Shown in pieces: positions 17,547 through 26,655 of a stretch of DNA of 64,000 nucleotides. The DNA lies in NCBI GenBank assembly GCA_023451735.1, contig JAEXYH010000091.1:1-64000 (forward strand), in the 5' to 3' direction. Numbering within the stretch: position 1 is the stretch's first letter; the number at the start of each line of letters is the position of its first letter. The position numbers were made by a program, and so were the translations under genes. The DNA is from Pseudomonadota bacterium. GTDB lineage: Bacteria; Pseudomonadota; Alphaproteobacteria; Rhizobiales; Rhizobiaceae. Below the pieces are notes generated by a model. That model was not told the origin of the DNA. It was given only the letters and a program-made list of their open reading frames with translations, and ran no database searches.

Positions 17547-18577
17547 TCAGTCTGTCTCCATCGCAGATTTTTGTTCGTCGACAAATTCGTCCATCTGGCC
17601 AGCTTTTAGTCCGAAGCGGTCTGCAACGTCAGGAGCGTATCGCAATAGATCGGGCCGAAGCCGAACCAGAGCCAGATCTTTTGCCTTTGCTTCCAGCATC
17701 ACATCGAAGTCGAAATCGGCGACCAGGCGCATGAAGGTTGCGAACTCGAACGGATTGCAGAAGTCAGCGTGACCGGTGAATACCGGCGCAACAGGCTTTG
17801 TGATCTTCTTCCCGGTGAGCTTATCGAAGACGGTTTTTTCGCGCATTTCCGTGCGAGGGGATGAGTAATGGATCTTCGGTTGTTGGTCTGGTGGCCAAGT
17901 CGCCATAACTGCCGCGAATGTCTCGACCAGATCGGCTCGTTCCGGATTCAAACACCAGAAGTGCTGATGGTCAAAAATGATGCGGACACCAGTCTGTTCA
18001 TGAATCCAAAGGACGTCAGCTGCTGAAAATCGCAGGTCGTCATGTTCAAGGACTAAGCGCCGTTTAACCGGCTCGGGCAATGTCTGCCAGGTTTTCACCC
18101 ACCGCTCGCGGCTCGCACCGATGTCACCGTAAGTGCCGCCCAATGGATAACGAGCACAGCTTCGTGACCGAGGTCCATCAGGTCGAGCATCTCTGCCTGG
18201 CTCAGTAGATCCCATACGCTCTTGGCAACCAGCGTAGGATCAGGGCTGTTGAGAACGACATATTGAGAAGGGTGAAAGGATAGGCGGATGTCGAGCGCTT
18301 GCGCTTTTTTACCAATCGCGGCAAGCTCGGCTTTGCTGTCTGCGATCATCCCATGAAATTGTGGCATCTCGGGATGTGTTGCGTAGGGTGCCAAATCCGA
18401 AGACAAGCGGTACATCGAGATGTCGTGCTTGACGAGGTGATCAAGGATCTTATCAACATACTCAAGCGAGATTTTCAAATGAGGAGCGTTTGCTGCCCGT
18501 CGGGCATCGTTGCTCTTCAGGTCGTTGCGCATCATGGTCTTAACCGGAAATCCCAGCCGCGAAACCCTCTGCCGCAT
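17547..18577 (-). pseudogene. uvsE: UV damage endonuclease UvsE, frameshifted
   Basis: Two overlapping frames together make one full-length UvsE (~340 residues), the TIM-barrel enzyme that nicks DNA 5' of UV photoproducts. The first (18577 to ~18148) has YRLSSDLAPYATHPE, DIRLSFHPSQYVVLNSP and GHEAVLVIH. The second (~18148 to 17547) resumes with GGTYGDIGASRERW, RLVLEHDDLRFSA, GVRIIFDHQHFWCLNP and KIHYSSPR. The junction at about 18140-18150 needs one extra base to read VIH-(V/L)-GGTYGD. Start ATG has AAGGA. As written, the protein is truncated before its key metal ligands. Confidence 0.88.
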
Positions 18578-18647
18578 TTTATCGATCCTTACCCGCTGTT
18601 CTTCCTAGCGCGACCGAAGGCGTTCCTCTTCAAACGCACTCGAGGCA

Positions 18648-18672
18648 AACGTCATCATTAACGGCTGGTTCC
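18648..18672 (-). promoter_or_regulatory. Candidate EcfG/RpoE2 promoter of uvsE
   Basis: On the minus strand GGAAC (18672-18668), 16 bases, CGTT (18651-18648): exact consensus, about 70 bases upstream of the uvsE start. Confidence 0.72.
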
Positions 18673-18697
18673 GGAACGATAATGGGATACAGCAGTT
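18673..18697 (+). promoter_or_regulatory. Weaker back-to-back EcfG-like element
   Basis: GGAAC, 16 bases, AGTT, starting at the base where the minus-strand element ends (the two -35 boxes form GGTTCCGGAAC). The next plus-strand start is the cupin at 18952, rather far; no gene is recognised in 18698-18951. Confidence 0.4.
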
Positions 18698-18951
18698 CCT
18701 GCTGCAACAAGGAGCAATGTCAGGCTGTTTCAAAGCATGCCATATCCAGAGATCCAGACGACAAATGCCGTTGACTTTTCCAGTCGACGATAGCGGTTTC
18801 TTCCTGCTGCCCCGCTAGAGCAGGCTGCCCGGTTCTTGAAGCAACGCCATGCAACCTTGTCCGATTGGGAGCTCAGGAGGTCGACACCGTTGTCCCGTCA
18901 TTGCATGAAGACGGGCGACGACATGACCTCAAGCTGAACAGGATAACGGCT

Positions 18952-19434
18952 ATGACTGTCGAGACGATCATGTTCAAACCGAGTGACTGGGTGCCGAACA
19001 ATCAGCGGCTGCCCGTCCTGCGGCATGAAGCTGTTCTACCTGGCGGCGAGGAATTTGAAGCGGTGTTTGCGGAGAACGGCTGGTCCGGTATTTGGAAAGA
19101 CGGCGTCTTCGATTTCCAACACTACCATACCGGCGCTCACGAAGTGCTCGGCGTCAAACGCGGAACAGCCACCCTGCTGATTGGAGGGCCGAGCGGCCTG
19201 CAGTTCAAGGTCTCGCGAGGTGACTGCCTGATTCTTCCAGCCGGAACTGGACACCAAAACCTCGGCAGCTCGGAAGATTTCCAGGTCGTTGGAGCCTATC
19301 CTCCAGGCCAGCCGGCCGACATCCAGCGATCGGCAGCTACCGACGCAATGCTCTTGACAATCGCCTCCCTGCCCTTACCGCTTACCGACCCTATCCAAGG
19401 TTCGCGAGGCACTCTGCTTGACGAATGGTGCTGA
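18952..19434 (+). CDS. Cupin domain-containing protein (YjlB-like)
   Basis: A 160-residue single-domain cupin. N-terminus FKPSDWVPNNQRLPVL is typical of the YjlB group. Cupin motif 1 is HYHTGAHEVLGVKRGTATLLIG, with metal-binding His and Glu; motif 2 is GDCLILPAGTGHQNLG. The ATG at 18952 follows AGGA; an in-frame upstream Met (18865) would add a non-homologous leader. The converging neighbour is a GFA-family gene. Substrate unknown. Confidence 0.9.
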   Translation: MTVETIMFKPSDWVPNNQRLPVLRHEAVLPGGEEFEAVFAENGWSGIWKDGVFDFQHYHTGAHEVLGVKRGTATLLIGGPSGLQFKVSRGDCLILPAGTGHQNLGSSEDFQVVGAYPPGQPADIQRSAATDAMLLTIASLPLPLTDPIQGSRGTLLDEWC

Positions 19435-19467
19435 ACATCAAGTCTGGTTCGCGTCGATAAAAGCGAG

Positions 19468-19872
19468 TCATTCGTTGGTACGGCTGGGCAAGGCGCGGAT
19501 ATCCTGTGCCCAAGGCAATGCGGAGGAATACCATATCTGCTCTCGCGGCTGGAGTTCCCGTCGTTGGTTGACAGTTCCAAGTCGTATGCCAACCTGCCCG
19601 GCATCCTCCAGCTCTCCAGTTGTATAGATTGGCGACCCGCAATCTGCGCAAAAGTATTGCAGGCGCCGACGACCAGTCTGTGCCGTCTTTATGTAAAGCT
19701 TGGGATTTCCAGACGTGATTTTAAACCGATTGCTTTGCGCGCTGACTGACACGCGATAGGCCGTTCCTGTCAGCCTTTGACAGTCGGTGCAGTGGCAGAT
19801 TGCTACGTCCTTTGGATCAACGTCGGCTTCGTAACGGATCTCCCCGCATTGGCAGGCGCCATCGATGTGCAT
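19468..19872 (-). CDS. GFA family protein (glutathione-dependent formaldehyde-activating enzyme-like)
   Basis: A 134-residue zinc-binding protein of the GFA/CENP-V family. The cysteine pattern is complete: GACQCGEIRYEA, ICHCTDCQRLTGTAY and YFCADCGSPIY, which bind two zinc ions in the family. The ATG at 19872 has GGAGGAG upstream; a longer frame to 19908 lacks this. Most family members have no proven formaldehyde activity, so the name indicates fold only. Confidence 0.9.
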   Translation of the reverse strand: MHIDGACQCGEIRYEADVDPKDVAICHCTDCQRLTGTAYRVSVSAQSNRFKITSGNPKLYIKTAQTGRRRLQYFCADCGSPIYTTGELEDAGQVGIRLGTVNQRRELQPREQIWYSSALPWAQDIRALPSRTNE

Positions 19873-20285
19873 GTCGCTCCTCCACCCTTTGGTCGTAGCT
19901 GGCGACATAGTGGAAAGACTTTATAAGTCGATAGTCAGGTCGCGGATTGTCCTGGCTCACAACGGTTGGAGTAAGGCGCAACCTTCTTTCGCGCCATTTT
20001 GCCTGCCTCCTCGCGTCCCTTCGTTCGATTTGGGTAATCACCCGCGGGTTTCTCATACTCTCCCATTTTGGGGCACGCCATAGCAGCCGTTGACGGCTGA
20101 AACTGTCGAAAATGATGTCGAATGCGGAATGGCAGTAGAGATATTAGATCAGACCATGGTCAACAGGCGATCGGGTCGGTTTCGCGTCAAAGTTCGCAGC
20201 GTAATCCGTTCTAGTCAACGGGCGCTGTTGCGACCTTCTTGGCGCCAGGCCTCTGCCGGCCTGAAGTCGCTGGCCAACGGGGTCG
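19873..20285. other. Intergenic stretch, nothing recognised
   Basis: About 410 bases between the minus-strand GFA and isochorismatase genes. Short frames on both strands lack start signals and family features. Confidence 0.5.
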
Positions 20286-20864
20286 TCAAGCTGGAGATCT
20301 GCGCAAGTAGTCGGCCGTGAGAATTATCTCCACCTGCACCGAAAACCGATCACCCAGCAATTCCAGGGATGCATCATGGGTCTCGTTGGCGCCGCTGCAA
20401 ACAGCATCCTTCAAGACAACCACCTTGTAGCCTAGATCGATTGCCCCAAGGACTGCAGCAAGGACGCATACGTCCGTCTCGCCGCCCGTCACCACGACTG
20501 TATCAGTCTGGTCTTGAACCAACGCCTCATGTAGCCGACCGTTCGCCCAAGGCGAATATGTCTGTTTGTCGAATATTCGAGCGGGTGGAACGAGACGCTT
20601 TAACCTGGGAACGATGTCAATAAGCTCCGGCGCAAGGACGGCGCGCGTCATCTCCCGCCACTTTTTATAATACACTTTCCACATCCCCGGCATCTCATCG
20701 GGCCCTACGGGCGGAATGAACCGCGTGAAAATAGTTTGCTGCGGATAGCGTTCGGCAATTTCCAGCACTTGGTCAGAGATGTGCGCCATCCAAGGCACGT
20801 GCCAAGGCGTCTCTTCGGCAAACATCCGTTGCATATCGATACAAAGATGGACCCAGTTGCTCAT
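20286..20864 (-). CDS. Cysteine hydrolase, isochorismatase-like family
   Basis: A 192-residue isochorismatase-fold hydrolase. The catalytic Asp is in LCIDMQRMF near residue 10, a Lys in DKQTYSPW, and the nucleophilic Cys in VVTGGETDVCVLAAVLGAIDLGY. Length and order match nicotinamidase-like cysteine hydrolases. The ATG at 20864 follows AGGAGG. Substrate not predictable; an amide or carbamate is likely. A candidate stress promoter lies just upstream at 20887-20911, and a broken nadE sits beyond it. Confidence 0.9.
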   Translation of the reverse strand: MSNWVHLCIDMQRMFAEETPWHVPWMAHISDQVLEIAERYPQQTIFTRFIPPVGPDEMPGMWKVYYKKWREMTRAVLAPELIDIVPRLKRLVPPARIFDKQTYSPWANGRLHEALVQDQTDTVVVTGGETDVCVLAAVLGAIDLGYKVVVLKDAVCSGANETHDASLELLGDRFSVQVEIILTADYLRRSPA

Positions 20865-20886
20865 TAGTCCTCCTGACAACATGACG

Positions 20887-20911
20887 AACCGTCAGTGCGG
20901 ATGCGAGTTCC
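20887..20911 (-). promoter_or_regulatory. Candidate EcfG/RpoE2 promoter
   Basis: Minus-strand GGAAC, 16 bases, GGTT, ending 22 bases before the isochorismatase-like ATG. Confidence 0.6.
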
Positions 20912-20966
20912 GTTTGAAGGACGCCGAACACGAACAATGTCCGAGGCACGCCGGACATTGAATGAC

Positions 20967-21457
20967 CTATAGCGCCATGAGAGGCGCGACGGGCAACGCG
21001 CGCTTGTGGGCAGTCGCTGCATAGGCGGCAAGGACTTTTTCGCGCGCCTCCTTTGCGATTTCGCGGCCCTCGAGGAAATCGTCGATCTCGTCGTATGTTA
21101 CGCCAAAAACAAGTTCATCAGGTTTGAGAGGGGCGTCGCTTTCTAAGTCCGCAGTCGGTATCTTCGAGACGAGGTCGTTCGGTGCACCAAGCTCGCGGGC
21201 AATCGCACGCACGCGTCGCTTGTTTAGGCCTGCTAGGGGCAATATGTCGGCTGCCCCATCTCCGAACTTGGTGTAAAAGCCCATCAGTGCCTCTGCCGCG
21301 TGATCTGATCCGATCACGAGCCCTTGTGAGCTTCCCGCTAATGCGTATTGCGCGATCATTCTTTGCCTTGCTTTGATATTGCCGAGATGAAAGTGGAGAC
21401 GAGGCCCCGAATCGCTGCCACACCAAGTTCTCTGATTATTTGTTGCTGCACTTGCAT
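20967..21457 (-). pseudogene. nadE: NAD+ synthetase NadE with internal deletion
   Basis: The C-terminal half is clear: GNIKARQRMIAQYALAG, VIGSDHAAEALMGFYTKFGDGAADILPLAGLNKR, KIPTADLE, VTYDEIDDFLEG, AHKRALP. Upstream in another frame, an ATG at 21457 with GGAG begins MQVQQQIIRELGV, the usual NadE N-terminus. About 135 codons between these parts are missing, including the SGGxDS ATP-pyrophosphatase loop, and the two halves are out of frame. The product cannot be functional; a complete nadE must exist elsewhere. Confidence 0.88.
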
Positions 21458-21562
21458 CGTATCACTCCTACGAACCTGCCTTGCCCAGCTTGAAACGTCG
21501 CGGTTCTCGATCCGTTTCAAGGATAACGGCTTCCCAGTCGGATGGTTCGCCTCACGGTCGTG

Positions 21563-21587
21563 GGAACTGTTCGCCTCTCACACGGTT
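21563..21587 (+). promoter_or_regulatory. Candidate EcfG/RpoE2 promoter
   Basis: GGAAC, 16 bases, GGTT, followed by an A-rich run; 33 bases before the SDR start at 21621. Confidence 0.62.
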
Positions 21588-21620
21588 AAAAGCCTATCAG
21601 CGGTGCCCCGAGGAGTGACA

Positions 21621-22487
21621 ATGAGCGACCCGACCAACTATCCGAAACCACCCTATCCAGAGCAGAGCCAAACCCCTCCAGGACGGACCGATGCGATGTC
21701 GCCTGCGCCGGATCATGGAGAGCAATCTTACAAAGGTGACGGAAAGCTGGATGGCAAGGTTGCAGTAATCACAGGTGCTGATTCTGGTATCGGCCGGGCA
21801 GTCGCCATCGCATTCGCGAGAGAGGGAGCTGATATCCTGCTCTCGTACCTCGATGAGCACAATGATGCGGAGGACACGGCGAACTGGGTGCGAAAGGCTG
21901 GCCGGAAAGCAGTGGTGCTGGCCGGCGACATCAAGTCGGAAGACCATTGCAACGAAGTGATACGTCGGACGATCGACGAACTCGGTCGACTTGATATCTT
22001 GGTCAACAACGCCGCGTTTCAGCGCACCTATTCGGATATCGCGGACATTACCGCGCAAGAGTGGGACGAGACTTTCCGCACCAATATCTATGCGCCCTTC
22101 TTCCTGTCCAGAGCCGCCATCCCGCACATGCGGCCCGGCAGTTCAATCATCAACACCACTTCGATCCAGTCGAGGCAACCGTCACCACAGCTTCTGGCCT
22201 ATGCCTCGACCAAGGGAGCAATTTCGAACTTCACTGCCGGCCTGGCGGAAATGGTCGCAGAAAAAGGGATTCGCGTGAATGCCGTCGCTCCGGGTCCGAT
22301 CTGGACACCCCTCATCCCATCAACGATGCCAGCGGAGAAAGCCGCCAAGTTCGGTGAGCAGACGCTTATCGGCCGAGCAGGCCAACCAGCAGAACTTGCA
22401 GGCGCCTACGTCCTTCTCGCATCGGGCCTCGGTAGCTACATGACGGGCGCCGTCATTCCGGTGACCGGTGGTGAAGTCATGATCTGA
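21621..22487 (+). CDS. SDR family oxidoreductase (YghA/GsiB-associated type)
   Basis: A 288-residue short-chain dehydrogenase with the ~45-residue Pro-rich N-terminal extension typical of the stress-induced YghA/YhdF group (PPYPEQSQTPPG, PDHGEQSYKG). NAD(P) motif TGADSGIGRAVAIAF, NNAA at the fourth strand, catalytic Ser in TTSIQS and YxxxK in YASTK, and the APGPIWTPL segment. The ATG at 21621 follows GAGGAGTGACA. The substrate of this group is uncertain. It is closely related to the second SDR at 25135-26034 but clearly divergent. Confidence 0.93.
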   Translation: MSDPTNYPKPPYPEQSQTPPGRTDAMSPAPDHGEQSYKGDGKLDGKVAVITGADSGIGRAVAIAFAREGADILLSYLDEHNDAEDTANWVRKAGRKAVVLAGDIKSEDHCNEVIRRTIDELGRLDILVNNAAFQRTYSDIADITAQEWDETFRTNIYAPFFLSRAAIPHMRPGSSIINTTSIQSRQPSPQLLAYASTKGAISNFTAGLAEMVAEKGIRVNAVAPGPIWTPLIPSTMPAEKAAKFGEQTLIGRAGQPAELAGAYVLLASGLGSYMTGAVIPVTGGEVMI

Positions 22488-22540
22488 CCTGTTGGGCGGG
22501 CGGAGAATCTCATCACCGGCCCGCTCCATGCACCGCTGCC

Positions 22541-23357
22541 CTAGATGCGGAGAGCGAAAACATGACCGGAGAGTGGGAACTCTTCGTTCCTCGTGGCTCA
22601 TGCCATCGAAGGCCGTGGTAATATACAGTGTCGATCCAACGATCACACAACTGATCGGATTCGGTACCGGCAGATTGACGTGGCCTAAGAGGTCGCCCCA
22701 GGGCGAAAATATCCTCACGCAGTTTCCGCCGAAAATCGCTGCGATGATGTTTCCCTCGGCGTCGATGCCGAGCCCGTCCGGATTGCCGTCTCCAAGACTC
22801 GCGAAACACGCCTGTTGTATGCTGATCCTGTTTGGACTTCGTAATCGTATACCCAGATCGTAGCGCGGCTCGTGTCCGCGTGGTACACCCGTTGACCGTC
22901 GAGGCTCCACACTTTGCCATTCGCGTTGATATACCCGCTTTCGACCTCTTCGAGACCGTCGTCCCGCAGAACGTAGAGCGCTACGGTCTTGGCCGGATCC
23001 GTCGTAGTGTTGATTGCCTACCCACAGCCTGCCGTTCGGATCAAGCTTACCGTCATTGAGACGATGCCCCTTGGGAAGATCGAGACGCACAATCGGCTCT
23101 TCCACGCCGGTTACAGGATTGAACCGATAAACGCCATCAGCCATGCAGAGAACGAGATGGTCTCCCCGCGGATACGCGAAGGTAACTTGCTTCGACACGG
23201 TCCAGGAGACGTGCTGGCGAGTGTCAAGTTCGTATCGATGAATGCTATGTCCGTCGATATCGACCCAGTAAAGGGACATCGATCTCTGATCCCAGTGGAT
23301 ACCGTCTCCCAGTTGGCTGGGCGGCAGCCGATCATCGAGCAGACAAACCTTGGTCAT
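22541..23357 (-). pseudogene. SMP-30/gluconolactonase family protein, multiply frameshifted
   Basis: An SMP-30 (senescence marker/gluconolactonase) beta-propeller in at least three frames. It starts in frame with LGDGIHWDQRSMSLYWVDIDG and GHRLNDGKLDPNGRLWVGNQ. It then needs a shift to read KTVALYVLRDDG, GYINANGKVWSLDGQRVYHADT, another to return to FGDGNPDGLGIDAEGN-like sequence and NPISCVIVGSTLYITTAFDGMSHEER, and a last one to end in SGHVFALRI-stop. The ATG overlaps the GH15 stop (ATGA). Lactonase activity would be lost unless the shifts are sequence errors. Confidence 0.85.
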
Positions 23358-25135
23358 TGATTTTCTTTCAGGGAGAAAATGGCATGGAGCAGTGCCAGGT
23401 GGCTCAAGCCCTGAGGCAGGTTGCCGAGGGCTTGGCCGGTCCTCGGGTCGATCTGCTCTGACAGGACGCCAAAATTGTCTCCAAGCGCGGCAAGCAGGTC
23501 TCTCAGCATCTCTTCCGCTCGCTTTCGCTCACCCAGAAAAGCATAGGATTCCACGAGCCAGCAGCAACAGGCGACAAAGGCTCCCTCCTCCTGGTTCGCT
23601 CCCGTGTAGCGGTAGACCAGCGGACCGACAGCAAGTTCATCCTTGATCGCGTCCCGCGTCGTTTTGAGGCGATCTTCGTGGTCAAACCCGAATCGGGTCG
23701 TCAGAAGCAGGGCAGCATCGAGGGCATCGGTCCCGGCGTAGAACGTATAGGCCTGTTTCTCGTCGGACCAGCAATTTGCATCAATCCACGCCCGGATGCG
23801 CAAACTCTCCCTATGCCAAGTGTCGGCGTCGCCTTCGATATGCCCTGCTCTTGCAAGATGAGCTGCACGATCAAGCGCTAGCCAGCACCCAATCTTGGAG
23901 AATGTGTAATGCTGCTTGTCCTCAAGTTCCCAGATGCCAGCATCCTTTTCCTGCCAGCGGTCAATCACTTGGTTTGCCAACCGCTTTAGAAGCCGAGCAG
24001 TTGCAGGATCGAGAACGTGACCCATGTCGGCGAACAAGGCTGCGGTTTCCAGAAGGTCCCCGTAGCAGCTTAGCTGGACCTGTGTCTTGGCGCGATTGCC
24101 GGTGCGAATGGGCGTTGATCCCCTGTAACCGGGAACATCGATAATCTGTTCATCCGGAACTTCGCCCCCGCTCAGCGTGTAGACAACGGAGGGTGTTGGA
24201 CCGTCTTCGTCGATCGTACGGATCAGCCAGCCGAAAGCGGCAATCGCTTCGGAGAGGGCGCCGGCGCGGAGCAAAGCCTTGATCGTGTAGGCTGCATCGC
24301 GTAGCCAGGCATAGCGATAGTCGTAGTTCTTGTCGCCGCCGATCCGTTCGGGCAGACCGGACGTAGCGGCAGCTGCAATCGCTCCCGTCTTCGCGTAGAG
24401 CAGAAATTTGAGCGACAACGCGCACCGGACGAAATCCTGCCTGAACGGTCCATCATAGGACAATTTCTGCGACCACCGACGCCACTCCTCATCACTGAAG
24501 TCAATCCGGGCGTCGATCTCGGATAGGTCCGGGATCGCCAACGGGGCCTTGTCAGCGACCAGGTAAGCAATGCAGGTTCGGGTCCCCCTGCCCGTTCGGT
24601 ACCGCGCGATGGTCTGCTGGTCGCAATCCAGAACGATCGAAACCTCGTCCGCGTGGCAAAAGGTCGTCGTAAGCTCGCCGATGTAGCGAATGGCTGCGTT
24701 CGGATGATCGACCCGCCGGACATCACCCTGAGCACAGATAGGTTTGATGACGATTTCGAACTCAACTTCTCCTGACAGTCCCTCGATGCGGCGGGCGAGC
24801 TCGCACCAGGGCAGACGGCCACCCGCGCCGCTATTGAGGGACTCGGTTACGCGGGCTCGACCGGTATTCGTGATGAAGACGGTTTCGAGGACATTGCTCT
24901 CCGGTCTGTAGCGTCGCTCGATCCGGAACGGCTCGATCGGGTTGACCGAGAACCGTCCGCCGTCGGCGTCATGCATGCGATTGAACAGCGGCGGCGAATC
25001 CATGTCGGGAGCGCACCACCAGTCAATCGAGCCGTCTGCCCCGACCAGGGCGACGGACCGCCCCTCTCCTATTGCGGCATAGTGCTCGAGCGGCAGAAAC
25101 CCGCTCGAGCGTTCAACTGTGAGGGTGCCCAGCAT
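23354..25135 (-). CDS. Glycoside hydrolase family 15 protein (glucoamylase/trehalase-like)
   Basis: A 593-residue GH15 enzyme. N-terminal domain: LEHYAAIGEGRSVALVGADGSIDW and FSVNPIEPFRIERRY. The (alpha/alpha)6 catalytic barrel has GGDKNYDYRYAWLRDAAYT, the family signature with the general acid region, DVPGYRGSTPIRTGNRAKTQ, and the late EEGAFVACCCWLVESYAFLG holding the base region. It has no signal peptide, so it acts in the cytoplasm; bacterial homologues include trehalases and glucoamylases. The ATG shares one base with the stop of the SDR gene, and its stop overlaps the SMP-30 start, so the three form one operon. Confidence 0.93.
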   Translation of the reverse strand: MLGTLTVERSSGFLPLEHYAAIGEGRSVALVGADGSIDWWCAPDMDSPPLFNRMHDADGGRFSVNPIEPFRIERRYRPESNVLETVFITNTGRARVTESLNSGAGGRLPWCELARRIEGLSGEVEFEIVIKPICAQGDVRRVDHPNAAIRYIGELTTTFCHADEVSIVLDCDQQTIARYRTGRGTRTCIAYLVADKAPLAIPDLSEIDARIDFSDEEWRRWSQKLSYDGPFRQDFVRCALSLKFLLYAKTGAIAAAATSGLPERIGGDKNYDYRYAWLRDAAYTIKALLRAGALSEAIAAFGWLIRTIDEDGPTPSVVYTLSGGEVPDEQIIDVPGYRGSTPIRTGNRAKTQVQLSCYGDLLETAALFADMGHVLDPATARLLKRLANQVIDRWQEKDAGIWELEDKQHYTFSKIGCWLALDRAAHLARAGHIEGDADTWHRESLRIRAWIDANCWSDEKQAYTFYAGTDALDAALLLTTRFGFDHEDRLKTTRDAIKDELAVGPLVYRYTGANQEEGAFVACCCWLVESYAFLGERKRAEEMLRDLLAALGDNFGVLSEQIDPRTGQALGNLPQGLSHLALLHAIFSLKENQ

Positions 25136-26034
25136 CAGGGAAGCGTATTGCCGCCGGTGACGCCGAATGCTTCGCCGGTAATATAGCTCGATTCCTGAGA
25201 AGCCAGGAACACGTAGATCGGGGCGCACTCGGCCGGCTGGCCCGGACGTTTCATCGGGACTTCGCTGCCGAATGTCTCGATGACGTCCTGGGTCTGGCCG
25301 CCCGACGTCTGAAGGGGCGTCCAGAACGGACCGGGAGCCACGATGTTGGCACGGATGCCCTTCGGCAGTACCTGCTTAGAAAGCGCCTTGGTGAACGCGA
25401 CGATGGCAGACTTGGTCGGCGCATAGTCGAGCAGTGTTTCGGACGGCTGATAGGCCTGAATCGACGCCGTGTTGATAATTGTCGACCCTTCCGGCATCAG
25501 CGGCACAGCGGCCTTGCAAATCCAAAACAGCGCGTAGACGTTTGTCTTGAAGGTCTCGTCGAACTGGTCGGTCGTGAGCTCGGCGATGTCAGCAACTGCC
25601 GTCTGACGGCCGGCGACATTGGCGAGAAGGTCGAGACCACCAAGTTCCGAATGGGCCTTGCGCACAAGCTCGCCGCAAAAAGCCTCGCTCTTAAGATCGC
25701 CGGGGATCTTAACCGCCTTGCGCCCTTCAGCCTCGATCAACTTGGCCACCTCATCAGCGTCGGCTTCCTCTTCTGGGAGGTAGTTCAGCACAACGTTTGC
25801 GCTCTCGCGGGCGAACGCGATCGCAGCCGCCCTGCCGATGCCGGAATCACCACCGGTGACGAGCGCCTTGCGACCTGCCAAGCGGCCAAACCCCTTGTAG
25901 CTGGTTTCGCCATGATCTGGGACGGGCTGCATTTTGCTCGCCAGGCCCGGTACTGGCTGAGGCTGTTTGGGGAATTCCGGCTGAGGATATTGCGTGAGAG
26001 GATTCTGCATGTCGAATTGATTGGCGGATGCCAT
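25135..26034 (-). CDS. SDR family oxidoreductase with Pro-rich N-terminal extension
   Basis: A 299-residue short-chain dehydrogenase. The first ~50 residues form the Pro/Gln-rich extension (TQYPQPEFPKQPQPVPG, PDHGETSYKG) seen in YghA-like enzymes. Cofactor motif TGGDSGIGRAAAIAFARE, NVAG at the fourth strand (NNAG in most), catalytic Ser in NTASIQ, Tyr-Lys in DYAPTKSA, and APGPFWTPLQ. The ATG at 26034 has AAAGGA; a longer open frame to 26292 lacks a site. First gene of an operon with GH15 and SMP-30. Confidence 0.93.
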   Translation of the reverse strand: MASANQFDMQNPLTQYPQPEFPKQPQPVPGLASKMQPVPDHGETSYKGFGRLAGRKALVTGGDSGIGRAAAIAFARESANVVLNYLPEEEADADEVAKLIEAEGRKAVKIPGDLKSEAFCGELVRKAHSELGGLDLLANVAGRQTAVADIAELTTDQFDETFKTNVYALFWICKAAVPLMPEGSTIINTASIQAYQPSETLLDYAPTKSAIVAFTKALSKQVLPKGIRANIVAPGPFWTPLQTSGGQTQDVIETFGSEVPMKRPGQPAECAPIYVFLASQESSYITGEAFGVTGGNTLP

Positions 26035-26430
26035 TCTTTTTCCTTTCGAATTAACGAGGGAAGAAGCCGTGGGACGCCTAGATGTTCCGGCACAAAAATA
26101 GAAGTTAAAGCATGGGGTCGTCGCTCGCGGCATGCTGGATCTCCCTGAAGGTGGCGCGCTGCCCTGAAGCACCCACTGCTGGGCATATGCCCTGCCTCGA
26201 TGCCGAAAAGGACGATGACCAAGAGCGTCGGGTTGACGATCAACAAGCCGTCGCGAGCATTGGCTCAACGTGCGGAATGGCAACCCGCCCATCAGGGTCC
26301 TGCCGCGAGAGACGCAGCAATCAACGCAGCCTCGACAGAGCCGGATGCCGTGAGTTCACAGCACAAATACAAGCGGGAACGAAAAGGCCAGGTCAAGCAT
26401 TGGGTACGACTACATGACGAGGAGGACGCC
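26035..26430. other. Intergenic stretch, no firm gene
   Basis: Nearly 400 bases. A minus-strand GGAAC at 26084-26088 has GCTT rather than CGTT at 16-base spacing, so it is at best a weak stress promoter for the SDR-GH15 operon. Confidence 0.4.
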
Positions 26431-26556
26431 ATGAAGGTCACGCTCATTGCCACGTCTGCCGCCGTTATATTATTGGCCGCTGCGGTATCTATGATTTTGC
26501 CCGTTTACTCATACGATGGAGCACCGCAACCGTACCGGTTCGCTATGGCGCGGTAG
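26431..26556 (+). CDS. Small membrane or secreted peptide, 41 aa
   Basis: ATG with GAGGAGG seven bases upstream. The peptide is one hydrophobic segment (VTLIATSAAVILLAAAVSMI) followed by a short polar tail ending YRFAMAR. It could be a single-pass membrane peptide or a signal peptide with a small mature part. No family recognised; the strong ribosome site is the main support. Confidence 0.5.
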   Translation: MKVTLIATSAAVILLAAAVSMILPVYSYDGAPQPYRFAMAR

Positions 26557-26655
26557 GCAGGCGGGCCTCTGTCTCGAGAGGAAATGGTAAGCGATACCGA
26601 TGCGCTAACTACCGATCTCGTCTACCGCGCATTGGGAAGAACTTGAGGACATCAG

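Noticed and set aside
26084..26088. GGAAC (minus) upstream of the SDR-GH15 operon as a stress promoter
   Set aside because: The base group at the right spacing is GCTT, lacking the GTT core.
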